Shown one piece after another: positions 24,958 through 34,259 of a stretch of DNA of 48,077 nt. Origin of the DNA: JAVBMU01 sp031551755. Its GTDB lineage: Bacteria > Actinomycetota > Actinomycetes > Actinomycetales > Cellulomonadaceae. Position numbers and translations under genes: made by a program. Position 1 is the first letter of the stretch; each line of letters opens with the position of its first letter. The notes beneath the pieces were generated by a model. It was not told where the DNA came from, made no database searches, and was given only the letters and a program-made list of their open reading frames with translations. The DNA lies in contig JAVBNE010000057.1 in the NCBI GenBank assembly GCA_031551755.1, forward strand, positions 1 through 48,077. The letters are read 5' to 3'.

Positions 24958-25644
24958 TCAAAGCAACCGCCGTGCCGCCGCCCACCGGGTCAGCTCATGC
25001 CGCGAGGACAACTGCAATTTGCGCAGAACAGCCGACACATGGGTCTCGACCGTCTTGATCGAGATGAACAGCTCCGCGGCGACCTCGCGATAGGAGTAAC
25101 CCCGGGCGATCAACCGCATGACCTCCTGCTCGCGCGCGGACAACCGGTCCAGTTCGTCGTCGTGCACCGCGATGTCCCCCGCACCGGTGCCGAAAGCATC
25201 CAGTACGAACCCGGCCAGTCGCGGGGAGAACACGGCGTCACCCTCCGCGACCTGCACCACGGCGGCGGAGAGGTCCGGCCCGGAGATCGCCTTGGTGACA
25301 TACCCTCGGGCGCCGGCCCGGATGACCGCCACGACGTCTTCGGCGGCATCAGAGACCGAGAGGGCCAGGAACCGCGTGGACCCCAACAACTCCGCGCACC
25401 GGGTGATGACCTCGGCGCCACCACCGCCACCACCACCGGGAAGGTGCACATCCAGCAGCACGACCGGCGGCTTCAGCGCGTGCACCCGGGCGACAGCGGA
25501 GTCCACATCCGCAGCCTCTCCGATCACATCCACCCGGTCATCGAGCCCAGCGCGAACCCCCGTACGGAAGAGGTGATGGTCGTCGACCAACACCACCGGG
25601 ACCGGGGCGGCGGCATCGGCAGCGGGGGTGGGGATCGTCGTCAT
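24958..25644 (-). CDS. LuxR/NarL-family response regulator
   Basis: A 228-residue cytoplasmic regulator. The receiver domain has VVLVDDHHLFRTGV, the phospho-acceptor aspartate in VVLLDVHLPGG (~residue 60) and YVTKAISG (switch Lys). The C-terminal LuxR-type HTH includes LSAREQEVMRLIARGYSY and KTVETHVSAVLRKL. A run of five glycines after the Asp loop is unusual. The start ATG 25644 overlaps the kinase stop (ATGA), so it is co-translated with its cognate kinase. Confidence 0.94.
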   Translation of the reverse strand: MTTIPTPAADAAAPVPVVLVDDHHLFRTGVRAGLDDRVDVIGEAADVDSAVARVHALKPPVVLLDVHLPGGGGGGGAEVITRCAELLGSTRFLALSVSDAAEDVVAVIRAGARGYVTKAISGPDLSAAVVQVAEGDAVFSPRLAGFVLDAFGTGAGDIAVHDDELDRLSAREQEVMRLIARGYSYREVAAELFISIKTVETHVSAVLRKLQLSSRHELTRWAAARRLL

Positions 25645-26966
25645 GGCTGCTCCTCGGGCACATGGTCGGCCTCGGCCTTGCGGGGCACCCGTAACCGTAC
25701 CTCGGTGCCCCAATCGGGCCGGCTCTCCACCTCGGCCGACCCACCGCGCCGACGTATCCGGCCCAGTATCGACTCCCGGACGCCGAACCGGTCGTCGGCG
25801 ATCTCATCCATCCGGAAACCGTCGCCCCGATCACGGATGAACACGTCGACGGCCTCGGCGCTGACTTCCAGGTAGACGGAGATCGGCGCCCGCCCATGTG
25901 CGACGGCATTCACCAATGCCTCGCGGGTCGCCTGGAGCAGTGCGGTCGTCTCCTGGGTCGGGGCGCAGTCCCCCACGATGACGGTGTCGATGGCGACCGG
26001 CGACGGCGTGCCGCCACCGGCGGGCGCCCGGCCGATCCGGCCGTCCTCGACCTCGCCGATCAGCCCGCGCAATTCAGCGGCCAAGGATGTGCCCGGAGAG
26101 GGCCGGTCGTCATAGAGCCATTCGCGCAGCTCACGCTCCTGGGCCCGGGCCAGGCGGGCCACCGCATCGGGTTCGGCGGCCCTGGTGCGGATCAGGGAAA
26201 GGGTCTGTAGGACGGAGTCGTGCAGGTGGGCGGCTATATCGGCGCGCTCGGCCTCGCGCGCTCGCGCCATCCGCTCGTCGCCCAGTTCGCGCACCAGCCG
26301 CAGCCACCAGGGGGCGAGCGCGATCGCGGCGCCGGCCAATACGGCGACGGAGGCGACCGTGGCCCGGAGCACATCAGCGGGCTCGGCATCCTGGCCGACC
26401 AGCAGCACCACGCCCACCGTCACCAGGACGACGCCGCCCACGATCCGCAACAACCCGGCCTGTTTCCGGCCACCCGCACGAGTGATCAACCGGCCGCGTT
26501 CCACCTCGTCGAGCTGGCTCCAGGCCAGCGCTGTGCCCGCTATGGCGATGACCAACGGCAGCGTCCAGGAGACCTGGACATCGACGCCCATCCGGACCGC
26601 GATGAGTACGGCGGCGGCACTCAGTAGCACGATGCCGATCGCCACATCCCGGATGGGCAACCGCGTCACCTGACCCCGGACACGCGGTGCGAGCCGGGAG
26701 AGGGACGCCGGGCGGGCGTCGGCGGATGCCTGGGCGGGGTCCCCCGCGGGGATGGTGACCCACAAGAAGATATAGACGGCAACCCCGGCGCCGCCGGCCA
26801 GGCCGAGAAAGGCCCACGTCAACCGCACGGACCACAGCGGCACGTTGAGGTGGGTGGCGACTCCCAAGCAGACACCCCCGACCCAGCGACCACGATCGGG
26901 TCGGCGGAGGGGGAGCCGCTCGGTCCGGCCGTGGCCAGGCGGCGCGGCTGCTGCTGGTGTGCTCAC
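25641..26966 (-). CDS. PspC-domain sensor histidine kinase
   Basis: A 441-residue membrane kinase. Residues ~25-75 form a PspC domain (GRWVGGVCLGVATHL then WVTIPAGDP), followed by several transmembrane helices up to ~225. The HisKA_3 phospho-histidine is H249 in AAHLHDSVLQTLSLIRTRA. An HATPase_c domain follows, with the N-box EALVNAVAHG and the G-box RDRGDGF. Such PspC-kinases sense envelope stress in actinobacteria and phosphorylate the adjacent LuxR regulator. GTG 26966 is chosen. It diverges from another PspC gene, which is probably its target or partner. Confidence 0.92.
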   Translation of the reverse strand: MSTPAAAAPPGHGRTERLPLRRPDRGRWVGGVCLGVATHLNVPLWSVRLTWAFLGLAGGAGVAVYIFLWVTIPAGDPAQASADARPASLSRLAPRVRGQVTRLPIRDVAIGIVLLSAAAVLIAVRMGVDVQVSWTLPLVIAIAGTALAWSQLDEVERGRLITRAGGRKQAGLLRIVGGVVLVTVGVVLLVGQDAEPADVLRATVASVAVLAGAAIALAPWWLRLVRELGDERMARAREAERADIAAHLHDSVLQTLSLIRTRAAEPDAVARLARAQERELREWLYDDRPSPGTSLAAELRGLIGEVEDGRIGRAPAGGGTPSPVAIDTVIVGDCAPTQETTALLQATREALVNAVAHGRAPISVYLEVSAEAVDVFIRDRGDGFRMDEIADDRFGVRESILGRIRRRGGSAEVESRPDWGTEVRLRVPRKAEADHVPEEQP

Positions 26967-27102
26967 CAACAGATCGTCACACGCCGGGGGCGTCGAACCG
27001 AGGGCTCGGGAACCAAACCAGGGTCACCGGCCCCACAGTTCAGGGTCGACTCAGGGAAGAACCCGATAGTCACCGCAGCAGTCCGGGGACGAGGCTGGAG
27101 CC

Positions 27103-28686
27103 ATGAGCGAGAACCTTCCCCCTGGCGCGGTCCCACCGCCCGCTGATCAGCCGCCCACCTGGACGGCCCCCACCGGTTCCGGCACACCTGATTCCCAGTC
27201 GGGGACCCAGACCGGAGCTCCCGGGGTTCCGACCGGCGACTCCGGGGTTCCACCGCGCGTATCCGGCACCGACGGCTTCTTCGATTCCGCCCGGCGCATG
27301 GGTATCACCCGTTCCGACGACCGGTGGATCGGCGGTGTCGCCGCCGGTGTCGCGGACCGGTTCGGCATCGACCCGTTGATCGTGCGCGGCGTCCTGTTCC
27401 TCACCTTCTTCATCTCGGGTGCTGGTCTGCTGCTCTACGGGATCGCGTGGGCGCTGCTGCCGGAGCGCCAGGACGGACGCATCCACCTCCAAGAGGCCCT
27501 GCGGGGTCACTTCGACTCCGCACTGGCGGGCGCGATCGTGCTCGTCATCATCGGGAGCAGCTGGGGAAACGGCTGGTGGTCCCATTGGGGACGCTGGTGG
27601 GGTGGACCGTTTGAGTGGTTGAGCGGCCTGCTGTGGTTCGCCGCAGTGGTCACCGTGGTGATCGTGGGCATCAACGCCCTGTCCAACCGGAAGAAGAGGG
27701 CAGTGGGCACCGCGGGTCCCAATCCCACCGGACCCCATCACGGCCCCGCGCAACCGGGCCCCGGCCACCAGGGCACCACACACCACGGCTCGGGACACCA
27801 CGGTGCCGCAGCGCAAACGCCGACATACACCGGAGCGCCCTTCACCTCCGCCGCACCGGAGGCGACCGTGCCAGCTGCCACGACTGACTGGACGACGTCG
27901 GCCACCGCACCGCTGCCCACGGTAGCGACGGCGCCCTTCGACCACGCGGCCGCCACTGCTTACCAGGCGGCACCCGTAAGTCCGACCGCCGGCCCGCAGG
28001 TGCAGTCCCCCTACCTGCCGAAGCCGCGTCCCCAGGGTCCCGGCCGGACGATGACCAGCGCGGTGCTCGGACTGGCGCTGCTCGCCGGTGCCGTCCTCCT
28101 GCTGGTCCACCGGACCGGTTCGGGCTCCTGGCCCGTGGCCCTGATGTGGTTCGGGATCACGGTCGTGATCATCGGGCTCGGCATCGTCATCACCGGCCTG
28201 CGTGGACGCCGCAGTGGGGTCTTGGGGTTCCTTGCGATCACCGCCATGATCGCTAGCTCACCGGTCTTCCTGTGGCAGGTGAGCAATGACGTGACGGGCG
28301 ACCACCGGGACTTGGTGGCCGACGGGACACCCACGGTGGTGACCGATCCGGTCACGGCGGCAGGCGGATACTCCTACGGCGTCGGCGACGCGAGGTTGGA
28401 TCTGACCGGCCTGGACCTCAAGGGATTCACCGTCGAGCACCCCCTGGTCGTGCCGGTGCAACTCGGCATCGGTGAGCTGACGGTGCTGGTCCCCAACGAC
28501 ATCGGCGTCAGCGCCGATGTGAGGACCGGCATCGGGGTCACCCGGTGGGATGTGAGTTGGTCCGAAGACAGATCGGGGACACAAGCGAATGTGCTCGGCA
28601 ACACCAGCGTCAACCACAGCGATCCCATCCTGGTACTCGATGCCGAAGTCGGGATCGGGGAGTTCATCCTGAAGGAGCAGTCATGA
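27103..28686 (+). CDS. PspC-domain membrane protein with C-terminal toastrack/LiaF-like domain
   Basis: A 527-residue protein. A Pro/Gly-rich cytoplasmic N terminus (1-60) precedes a PspC domain (RWIGGVAAGVADRFGIDPL, about 75-125). Then come transmembrane segments, a long His/Pro/Ala/Thr linker (~210-310), more transmembrane helices (~315-390) and an extracytoplasmic beta-rich domain with GVGDARLDLTGLDL, IGELTVLVP and a final VGIGEFILKEQS. This is the layout of envelope-stress partners of PspC-kinases. It starts at ATG 27103, divergent from the kinase, and overlaps the next gene by ATGA. Confidence 0.88.
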   Translation: MSENLPPGAVPPPADQPPTWTAPTGSGTPDSQSGTQTGAPGVPTGDSGVPPRVSGTDGFFDSARRMGITRSDDRWIGGVAAGVADRFGIDPLIVRGVLFLTFFISGAGLLLYGIAWALLPERQDGRIHLQEALRGHFDSALAGAIVLVIIGSSWGNGWWSHWGRWWGGPFEWLSGLLWFAAVVTVVIVGINALSNRKKRAVGTAGPNPTGPHHGPAQPGPGHQGTTHHGSGHHGAAAQTPTYTGAPFTSAAPEATVPAATTDWTTSATAPLPTVATAPFDHAAATAYQAAPVSPTAGPQVQSPYLPKPRPQGPGRTMTSAVLGLALLAGAVLLLVHRTGSGSWPVALMWFGITVVIIGLGIVITGLRGRRSGVLGFLAITAMIASSPVFLWQVSNDVTGDHRDLVADGTPTVVTDPVTAAGGYSYGVGDARLDLTGLDLKGFTVEHPLVVPVQLGIGELTVLVPNDIGVSADVRTGIGVTRWDVSWSEDRSGTQANVLGNTSVNHSDPILVLDAEVGIGEFILKEQS

Positions 28687-28997
28687 GTCACCAGCCCACC
28701 GAACCCGTGTCCCCGAAACCCCTCGGCACGAATGCCGCACCTGCCACGACAGCGTCGATCATCGAGACTCCAGGCACGCCCACCCCGCTGGCCACACGTA
28801 AGCGTGGCATTCGTATCAGCACGATCGTCTGGGGATTCTTGATCGTGGCGATCGGCGTCGGACTGATCAAGATGGCCAACAACGATCGCTTCGACATCAC
28901 CTTGGCGCTGATCATCGTGCTCGCCATCGCCGGCCTGACGCTCGTCGTCAGCTCTGTGGTTTCGAGTGTGCGACGGCAGCCAAAACCAGGCAGCTGA
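28683..28997 (+). CDS. Small two-helix membrane protein of the PspC operon
   Basis: A 104-residue protein starting at ATG 28683, overlapping the PspC gene stop. A ~45-residue Pro/Thr-rich N terminus is followed by two hydrophobic helices (about 48-63 and 72-92) separated by KMANNDRFD, and a basic tail. It is probably co-translated with the PspC/toastrack protein and part of the same membrane stress module. No named family recognised. Confidence 0.78.
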   Translation: MSHQPTEPVSPKPLGTNAAPATTASIIETPGTPTPLATRKRGIRISTIVWGFLIVAIGVGLIKMANNDRFDITLALIIVLAIAGLTLVVSSVVSSVRRQPKPGS

Positions 28998-29018
28998 TTC
29001 GGACCTGTCCGACCAGGC

Positions 29019-29057
29019 GAAATGGACCCCGATGTCATCAGCATCGGGGTCCGTTTC
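29019..29057 (+). terminator. Terminator of the PspC operon
   Basis: A 16-bp stem with one G-T wobble (GAAATGGACCCCGATG at 29019-29034 with 29042-29057) and a 7-base loop, 21 bases after the stop codon. The descending arm ends in TTTC. Confidence 0.8.
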
Positions 29058-29194
29058 ACGCTCCCCTGAGGCGCCAAGGACAGACCTTCAGTCGCACTCC
29101 ACACGGTATGTCCGCTTCCGAGCATCTTGTCCTGATACTGTATCGGCACGACTGTTCTGGTCGCCTCACTACGTTGAGAATCGAGGTGCACGTG

Positions 29195-30514
29195 GTGCGT
29201 GGAAGCACTCGCAAGCAAATAGCCAGCATTCTTGGTGTTACGGCATTGGCTGCCGTTGGTGCGCTCATCCCTATAACTTCCGCCAATGCAGAAGTTGTAG
29301 CGCCCGCCTCCTCGACAGTCAGCACAACACCGCTGCCGACCGTCCAGATCAATTCGGGCGTGGTCTGGTCGCAGGCAATCGTTGGCAATACGGTCTGGGC
29401 AGGAGGCAGCTTCACCGATGCACGCCCGGCCGGTGCGGCACCGGGCGAGAACCTCACCCCCCGGTCAAACCTGCTCGCCTATGACATCACCACGGGGAAC
29501 CTGATCGACTCGATCGCCCCACAGGTCAACGGCCAGGTCAAGGTCGTCCGTAGTTCCCCGGACGGCTCACGGATCTATATCGGCGGGAGTTTCAGCCAGG
29601 TGGATGGTGAGCCACGCGCGAACCTGGCTGCCCTCGACGCGAACTCCGGCGCGCTGATCACCGACTTCCGGCCCACAGTCAGCGGGCCAACCGTGAATGC
29701 CATCGCGGTCACGGGCTCCAATGTCTACGTGGGCGGCCGCATCTCGGGGGTCGACGGGACACCACGCGGCAACATGGCCGCCTTCGATCTGTCCGGTCAA
29801 TTGACGGGCTGGTCCCCCACCACTGAACGCCAGGTCGACGCCATGGTGGCAACTGCTGACGGTTCCAAGATCATCATCGGCGGCCGCTTCGGCACCGTGA
29901 ACGGTGCGGAATCACTCGGCCTCGCGGCCGTAGACCCGTCGAACGGCTCGGTGCTTGCCTGGACCGCATCTGGTGTCATCCGCAACGGCGGATCCGACAG
30001 CATGGGTATCTCCGGGCTCTCCACCGACGGCGATGCCGTCTACGGAACCGCTTGGGCGCAGATCGGCGGAGGTCACATGCTCGAGGGCTCGTTCTCAGCC
30101 GATGCGGGTTCTGGTGAGATCAGGTGGATCGAGGACTGCCACGGCGACGAGTACGGCATCTACTCCGACGGAACCACCGTTTACACCGTCGGCCATACCC
30201 ATGACTGCACCAGCCTGGGCGGCTTCGGCGACTATGCCACCCCGAACGGTCGGTACCAGTACGCCCTGGCCTTCACCAAGGCAACCATGGGAACACTGGG
30301 CCGGGCCAATAACCTCGGCAGCTACACCGATTGGTCCGGCAACCCAGCTCCCGGCCTCATGGAGTGGTACCCGAACTTCCTGTCCGGGACCGCCACGGGC
30401 ATGGGCCAGGCCGGCTGGGACGTCACCGGAAACGGCGAATACGTCGTGATCGGCGGAGAATTCCCCGGCGTGAACAACCAGCACCAGCAAGGACTGGTCC
30501 GCTTCGGGCACTAA
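29195..30514 (+). CDS. Secreted beta-propeller protein (delta-60/DUF5122-like repeats)
   Basis: A 439-residue protein with a Sec signal peptide: VRGSTRKQ, a hydrophobic core and a likely signal peptidase site after ITSANA. The mature part consists of repeating blades, for example SRIYIGGSFSQVDG, NVYVGGRISGVDG and KIIIGGRFGTVNG, each followed by a LAALD / MAAFD / LAAVD strand. Four cysteines or fewer appear, including EDCHGDE and HTHDCTSLG. It ends YVVIGGEFPGVNN...GLVRFGH, a final blade. GTG 29195 is preferred because GAGG is 8 bases upstream. In other actinobacteria such propellers are often the N-terminal part of much longer surface proteins; here it stands alone. Ligand unknown. Confidence 0.82.
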   Translation: MRGSTRKQIASILGVTALAAVGALIPITSANAEVVAPASSTVSTTPLPTVQINSGVVWSQAIVGNTVWAGGSFTDARPAGAAPGENLTPRSNLLAYDITTGNLIDSIAPQVNGQVKVVRSSPDGSRIYIGGSFSQVDGEPRANLAALDANSGALITDFRPTVSGPTVNAIAVTGSNVYVGGRISGVDGTPRGNMAAFDLSGQLTGWSPTTERQVDAMVATADGSKIIIGGRFGTVNGAESLGLAAVDPSNGSVLAWTASGVIRNGGSDSMGISGLSTDGDAVYGTAWAQIGGGHMLEGSFSADAGSGEIRWIEDCHGDEYGIYSDGTTVYTVGHTHDCTSLGGFGDYATPNGRYQYALAFTKATMGTLGRANNLGSYTDWSGNPAPGLMEWYPNFLSGTATGMGQAGWDVTGNGEYVVIGGEFPGVNNQHQQGLVRFGH

Positions 30515-30600
30515 CGCGCTCGAGGGGTTTGGTCGGCACAGACCTGGTCGGCTCCAACATGGGTCGCGAACCACTACCCTCGGCACGTCCCGCGTAGCAG

Positions 30601-30642
30601 AATGACTGTGGGTCCGGACATTCGTCCGGACCCACAGTCATT
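30601..30642. terminator. Bidirectional hairpin between convergent genes
   Basis: A perfect 18-bp stem (AATGACTGTGGGTCCGGA with its complement at 30625-30642) closes a 6-base loop. It lies between the propeller gene and the convergent membrane-protein gene and can terminate both. Confidence 0.88.
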
Positions 30643-30654
30643 CTCAGGTGTGGC

Positions 30655-31422
30655 TCAGGCCGGGTCAGCCCCTTCGCCCGGCTTCGCTGTCCGCGAGCGG
30701 CCGGTCTCGGACCCCGTCGGCGGCGTCACGCCCGGCGATGTCGGCGGCGCGGCATCCGGCGGAACCTCCAGTGTGCCTTCCGCCGGCACTCCGGGTGAGG
30801 CGGGCGGCACACTCGAAGTCGCGGATGCGCGAGTTGGCCCGCTCGGCGCGGCCAGGTGAGCAGGTTCGACACCACCGACCGGCTCGGCGGGCGGAAGCGT
30901 CGTCTCAGGAGCCGCATGGGACGGGGAGCGGCGCCCGGAGCCCTCGGACAGTCCACCTCCGGAAGTCAACGACGTCTCCACGGCCACATGGGATCCCCCT
31001 GCCAACCGGCGCAAGGCGATTCCGACGAAGAGGAACAGGACGCCCAGACCCATCACGAGTGCGGCCACCCCGAACGCCACCACCGAGGTGTACAGCGAAG
31101 CGCGCAGGAACGACGCATCCATCACGGTCTCGCGAACCGGATCGTCCTGGTCGAGCTGAGCGTAGGTCTTGCCGTCGCTCGCCTCCAATGCGTGTTTGCT
31201 GATGACCTCCGCCTGGGCGAAAGCCGTGAGCGGACCGTTCACATCCCGGCCCGCGAAGAACGAAGCGTCATCGGACACGGTGATCTTCTCGTCTGCCAGC
31301 TCCGAGGTCACCATGATCCACGTGCCCAAACCGGCGATCAGAAACACGATGCCGGCGATCATCGAGAAGAGGCCGATGCCCCTCACTCCCTTGGTTGGCT
31401 TGACGGTGATTGTGCTCGACAT
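30655..31422 (-). CDS. Two-helix membrane protein of unknown function
   Basis: A 255-residue protein. Helix 1 (about 15-37) and helix 2 (about 112-135) flank a ~70-residue extracytoplasmic region with SELADEKITVSDDASFF and KTYAQLDQDDPVRETVM. The last ~110 residues are a Pro/Ala/Ser-rich cytoplasmic tail. Homologues in actinobacteria are often labelled aromatic ring-opening dioxygenase LigA, but no catalytic motif is present and that name is misleading. Monocistronic, ending at the strong bidirectional hairpin. Confidence 0.78.
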   Translation of the reverse strand: MSSTITVKPTKGVRGIGLFSMIAGIVFLIAGLGTWIMVTSELADEKITVSDDASFFAGRDVNGPLTAFAQAEVISKHALEASDGKTYAQLDQDDPVRETVMDASFLRASLYTSVVAFGVAALVMGLGVLFLFVGIALRRLAGGSHVAVETSLTSGGGLSEGSGRRSPSHAAPETTLPPAEPVGGVEPAHLAAPSGPTRASATSSVPPASPGVPAEGTLEVPPDAAPPTSPGVTPPTGSETGRSRTAKPGEGADPA

Positions 31423-31674
31423 GGTGTGCCTTCCCTTGAAGCCTCGCGCACGAAGGCCGTGCGCTCCCCTACGGAGCCCACGCTAAAGGCCAGGTGAGAG
31501 CGTCGCCCGTTCAGCGCGACTACGGGCATTTCGGACCGGTGATGGGAGCGTTCCGACGGGACCCAACTTGGCCAGATGGCATAGCTCCGGGGAGGACGGC
31601 CGGGATACTCACACTCGACCGAAGCCACGTTTCGCCCAGCCCTCCGGGACGGCCCGTAGTGGGAGGATGCCTGG

Positions 31675-32820
31675 GTGCACATCACCCACATCTCCGACAC
31701 CTACCTGCCTTTGATGGGAGGTATCGAAACCCAGGTTGCCGGGCTCGCCCGACAGCAGGCCGCGGCCGGTCACAAGGTGCAGATCATCACGACCACCCCG
31801 GCGGGACCCGGCGGCCACGGCCTGAACACCGAACATGACGACGGCGTCACCGTCCACCGGATCGCCGCCCGCATTCCCGGCGGCTACCCGATCCACCCCC
31901 GTTCGACACGCCACGTCTCACGGCTCCTCGCCGCTTCCCCGCCCGACGTCGTCCACCTGCACATGGGGGTGCTGGCACCGACCTCCCAGTTCGCACTCCG
32001 CGCCGTCGTACGGCAGGGGCTGTCGGCCGTGCTGACCGTGCACTCCGTCTGGGGGGCGGCCGAACGCTGGTTCCGCTGGTCGGATGCGGTGGTGCGTTGG
32101 TCCCGGTGGCCGGTGGTGTGGTCGGCGGTGAGTGAGCTGACGGCCACCCCCCTGCGCCGGATCCTCAGCCCGGGGGCCACGCTCGCCATCCTGCACAACG
32201 GGCTCGACTTGCAGGCGTGGGCCGTGCCCAGGACGGAACGGGCTCAACGGCCGGAGGGCAACGCGATCCACCTGGTCGCCGCCACCCGGTTCGCTCCCCG
32301 TAAGCGGGTGCTGCCCATGCTGGCTGCCATCAGGCAAGCCGCCCAGGCGTTGCCGGCGGGGTCCCTCTTCGCGACCATCGCCGGGGACGGCCCACAGCTG
32401 GCGTCTGCCCGGCGGTTCGTTGCCGACCATGGCCTCGAGGACATGGTCTCCTTTCCCGGGCGGCTGAGTGCCACCGACCTCAAACGGCTGTACGCGCGGG
32501 CCGATGTCTTCGTGGCACCCGCCATCGAGGAGTCCTTCGGCATCGCCGCCCTCGAAGCTCAGGCCGCCGGCCTGGCCGTGATCACCCGGCAGGAGTCCGG
32601 AATCGCAGAGCGACTCACCGATGGCGTGAACGGGCTGATCGTCGCCGATGACGACGCCATGGCGCGCGCCTTCATTCGCCTCGCGACCGACGACGGCACG
32701 CTGGACGCGATCATCGCCCACAACCGCGAGGTGCCCGCCACCTGCGACTGGGCCACGGTGTTGAAAGAGGTCGACGCCGCCTACACCCAGGCCATTGACC
32801 TGCGGTCTTCCGCCCGCTAG
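31675..32820 (+). CDS. Glycosyltransferase, GT4-type (GT-B fold)
   Basis: A 381-residue sugar transferase. The N-terminal acceptor domain begins VHITHISDTYLPLMGGIETQV with the Gly-rich GG(I/A)E loop. The C-terminal donor domain has AATRFAPRKRV, VSFPGRLSATDL, and the EX7E-type motif VAPAIEESFGIAALEAQAAG with both glutamates. The donor is probably a nucleotide-sugar; the acceptor may be a lipid or cell-envelope glycan. GTG 31675 is preceded by GGGAGG 9 bases upstream. The aminotransferase gene follows after 11 bases, so they form an operon. Confidence 0.9.
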   Translation: MHITHISDTYLPLMGGIETQVAGLARQQAAAGHKVQIITTTPAGPGGHGLNTEHDDGVTVHRIAARIPGGYPIHPRSTRHVSRLLAASPPDVVHLHMGVLAPTSQFALRAVVRQGLSAVLTVHSVWGAAERWFRWSDAVVRWSRWPVVWSAVSELTATPLRRILSPGATLAILHNGLDLQAWAVPRTERAQRPEGNAIHLVAATRFAPRKRVLPMLAAIRQAAQALPAGSLFATIAGDGPQLASARRFVADHGLEDMVSFPGRLSATDLKRLYARADVFVAPAIEESFGIAALEAQAAGLAVITRQESGIAERLTDGVNGLIVADDDAMARAFIRLATDDGTLDAIIAHNREVPATCDWATVLKEVDAAYTQAIDLRSSAR

Positions 32821-32831
32821 CTTCGGCAACC

Positions 32832-34190
32832 GTGACCACCGTCGATCGCCACCGCCTCGCCCACCTCTACGCCACCGAGCAGGCGCTCTTCGCTCGGCGC
32901 AATCCCCGGTCGGCCGCCGCCTACGCCGCGTCCGGCCACCTCTTCGGCAAGGTGCCGATGACCTGGATGAACAAGGCCGCCGGCGGCTTCCCGCTCTACC
33001 TCGCAGGAGCCCGTGACCACCGGGTGACCGACATCGACGGCCACGAGTACCTGGACTTCGCCCTCGGCGACACCGGAGCCATGGCGGGCCACTCCCCCCG
33101 GCCGGTCACCGACGCTGTCGCCGAACGCATCAGTTCCCTGGGCGGCATCACCACGATGATGCCGACCGAGGACGCCGAATGGGTGGGCGCCGAGCTGACC
33201 CGGCGATTCGGATTGGCCCGCTGGAGTTTCGCTCTGACCGCCACCGACGCGAACCGCTGGGCCATCCGGCTCGTGCGGGCCCTGACCTGCCGGCCCAAGA
33301 TCCTGTTCCACTCCTACAGCTACCACGGCAGCGTCGATGAGTCGCTGATCGTTGTCGGCCCCGACGGGGAGGGAATGAGCCGGCCCGGCAACGTCGGCGC
33401 ACCCGTCGATGTGACCCTGACCAGCCGGGTCGCCGAGATGAACGACCTCGCCGGGTTGGAGCGCCAGCTCGCTCACGGCGACGTCGCGGCCGTGCTGATC
33501 GAGCCCGCGCTGACCAACATCGGCATCGTGCTGCCCGAGGCGGGCTATCACGACAGCGTGCGGGAGTTGACCCGCAAATACGGCGCTCTGCTCATCATCG
33601 ACGAGACGCACACGTTCTCGGCCGGCCCGGGTGGTGCCACCCGGGCGTGGGGACTCGAACCCGACGTGCTGGTGATCGGCAAGGCCATCGGTGGCGGCAT
33701 CCCGAGTGGCGCCTACGGGCTCTCAGCGGAGATCGCCGAGCGCGTCCTCGCGATGGACGGTCTCGACCTCATCGACATGGGCGGCGTCGGGGGCACCCTC
33801 GCGGGCTCGCCGTTGTCCGTCGCGGCGATGCGGGCCTGCCTGGAGCAGGTGCTCACCGAGTCGGCCTTCGACACGATGATCGAGACCGCGGGCTATTTCG
33901 CCGCCGGGGTCGAGGCGCTGTTCGTGGAGTACGGGCTGCCGTGGTCGATCAACCAGCTGGGTGCGCGTGCGGAATACCGTTTCGCCCGGCCGTACCCGGT
34001 GAACGGCACGGCTGCGGCGGCGGCCGCCGACGACCTCCTCGAGGACTACCTGCACGTCTTCCTGGCCAACCGCGGCATTCTGCTCACACCGTTCCACAAC
34101 ATGGCGCTGATGGCTCCGACCACCACGACGGCCGACGTCGACCGGCACCACGTCGTCCTCGGCGAAGCGCTCACGACGCTGCTGGGCTAG
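32832..34190 (+). CDS. Class III PLP-dependent aminotransferase (GSA aminomutase-like)
   Basis: A 452-residue enzyme of aminotransferase fold type I. The PLP-binding lysine lies in VLVIGKAIGGGIPSGAYG, preceded by the Asp in LLIIDETHTFSAGPGG. The substrate-side block YLDFALGDTGAMAGHSP is typical of glutamate-1-semialdehyde 2,1-aminomutase relatives. Glutamate-1-semialdehyde aminomutase proper is usually encoded with hem genes, absent here, so another amino donor/acceptor pair is likely. GTG 32832 starts it 11 bases after the glycosyltransferase; the two may build an amino-sugar or amino-lipid conjugate (inference). Confidence 0.85.
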   Translation: MTTVDRHRLAHLYATEQALFARRNPRSAAAYAASGHLFGKVPMTWMNKAAGGFPLYLAGARDHRVTDIDGHEYLDFALGDTGAMAGHSPRPVTDAVAERISSLGGITTMMPTEDAEWVGAELTRRFGLARWSFALTATDANRWAIRLVRALTCRPKILFHSYSYHGSVDESLIVVGPDGEGMSRPGNVGAPVDVTLTSRVAEMNDLAGLERQLAHGDVAAVLIEPALTNIGIVLPEAGYHDSVRELTRKYGALLIIDETHTFSAGPGGATRAWGLEPDVLVIGKAIGGGIPSGAYGLSAEIAERVLAMDGLDLIDMGGVGGTLAGSPLSVAAMRACLEQVLTESAFDTMIETAGYFAAGVEALFVEYGLPWSINQLGARAEYRFARPYPVNGTAAAAAADDLLEDYLHVFLANRGILLTPFHNMALMAPTTTTADVDRHHVVLGEALTTLLG

Positions 34191-34259
34191 TTGCCTACCG
34201 GCCCGGCCGCAGTCGAGCGCGCCCGGAGGCGGCCGAAACAGCCGGCCGCAGCCGCGCCC

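Noticed and set aside
30655..31422. Aromatic ring-opening dioxygenase LigA
   Set aside because: Similar proteins often carry that label, but this one is a two-helix membrane protein without dioxygenase motifs.
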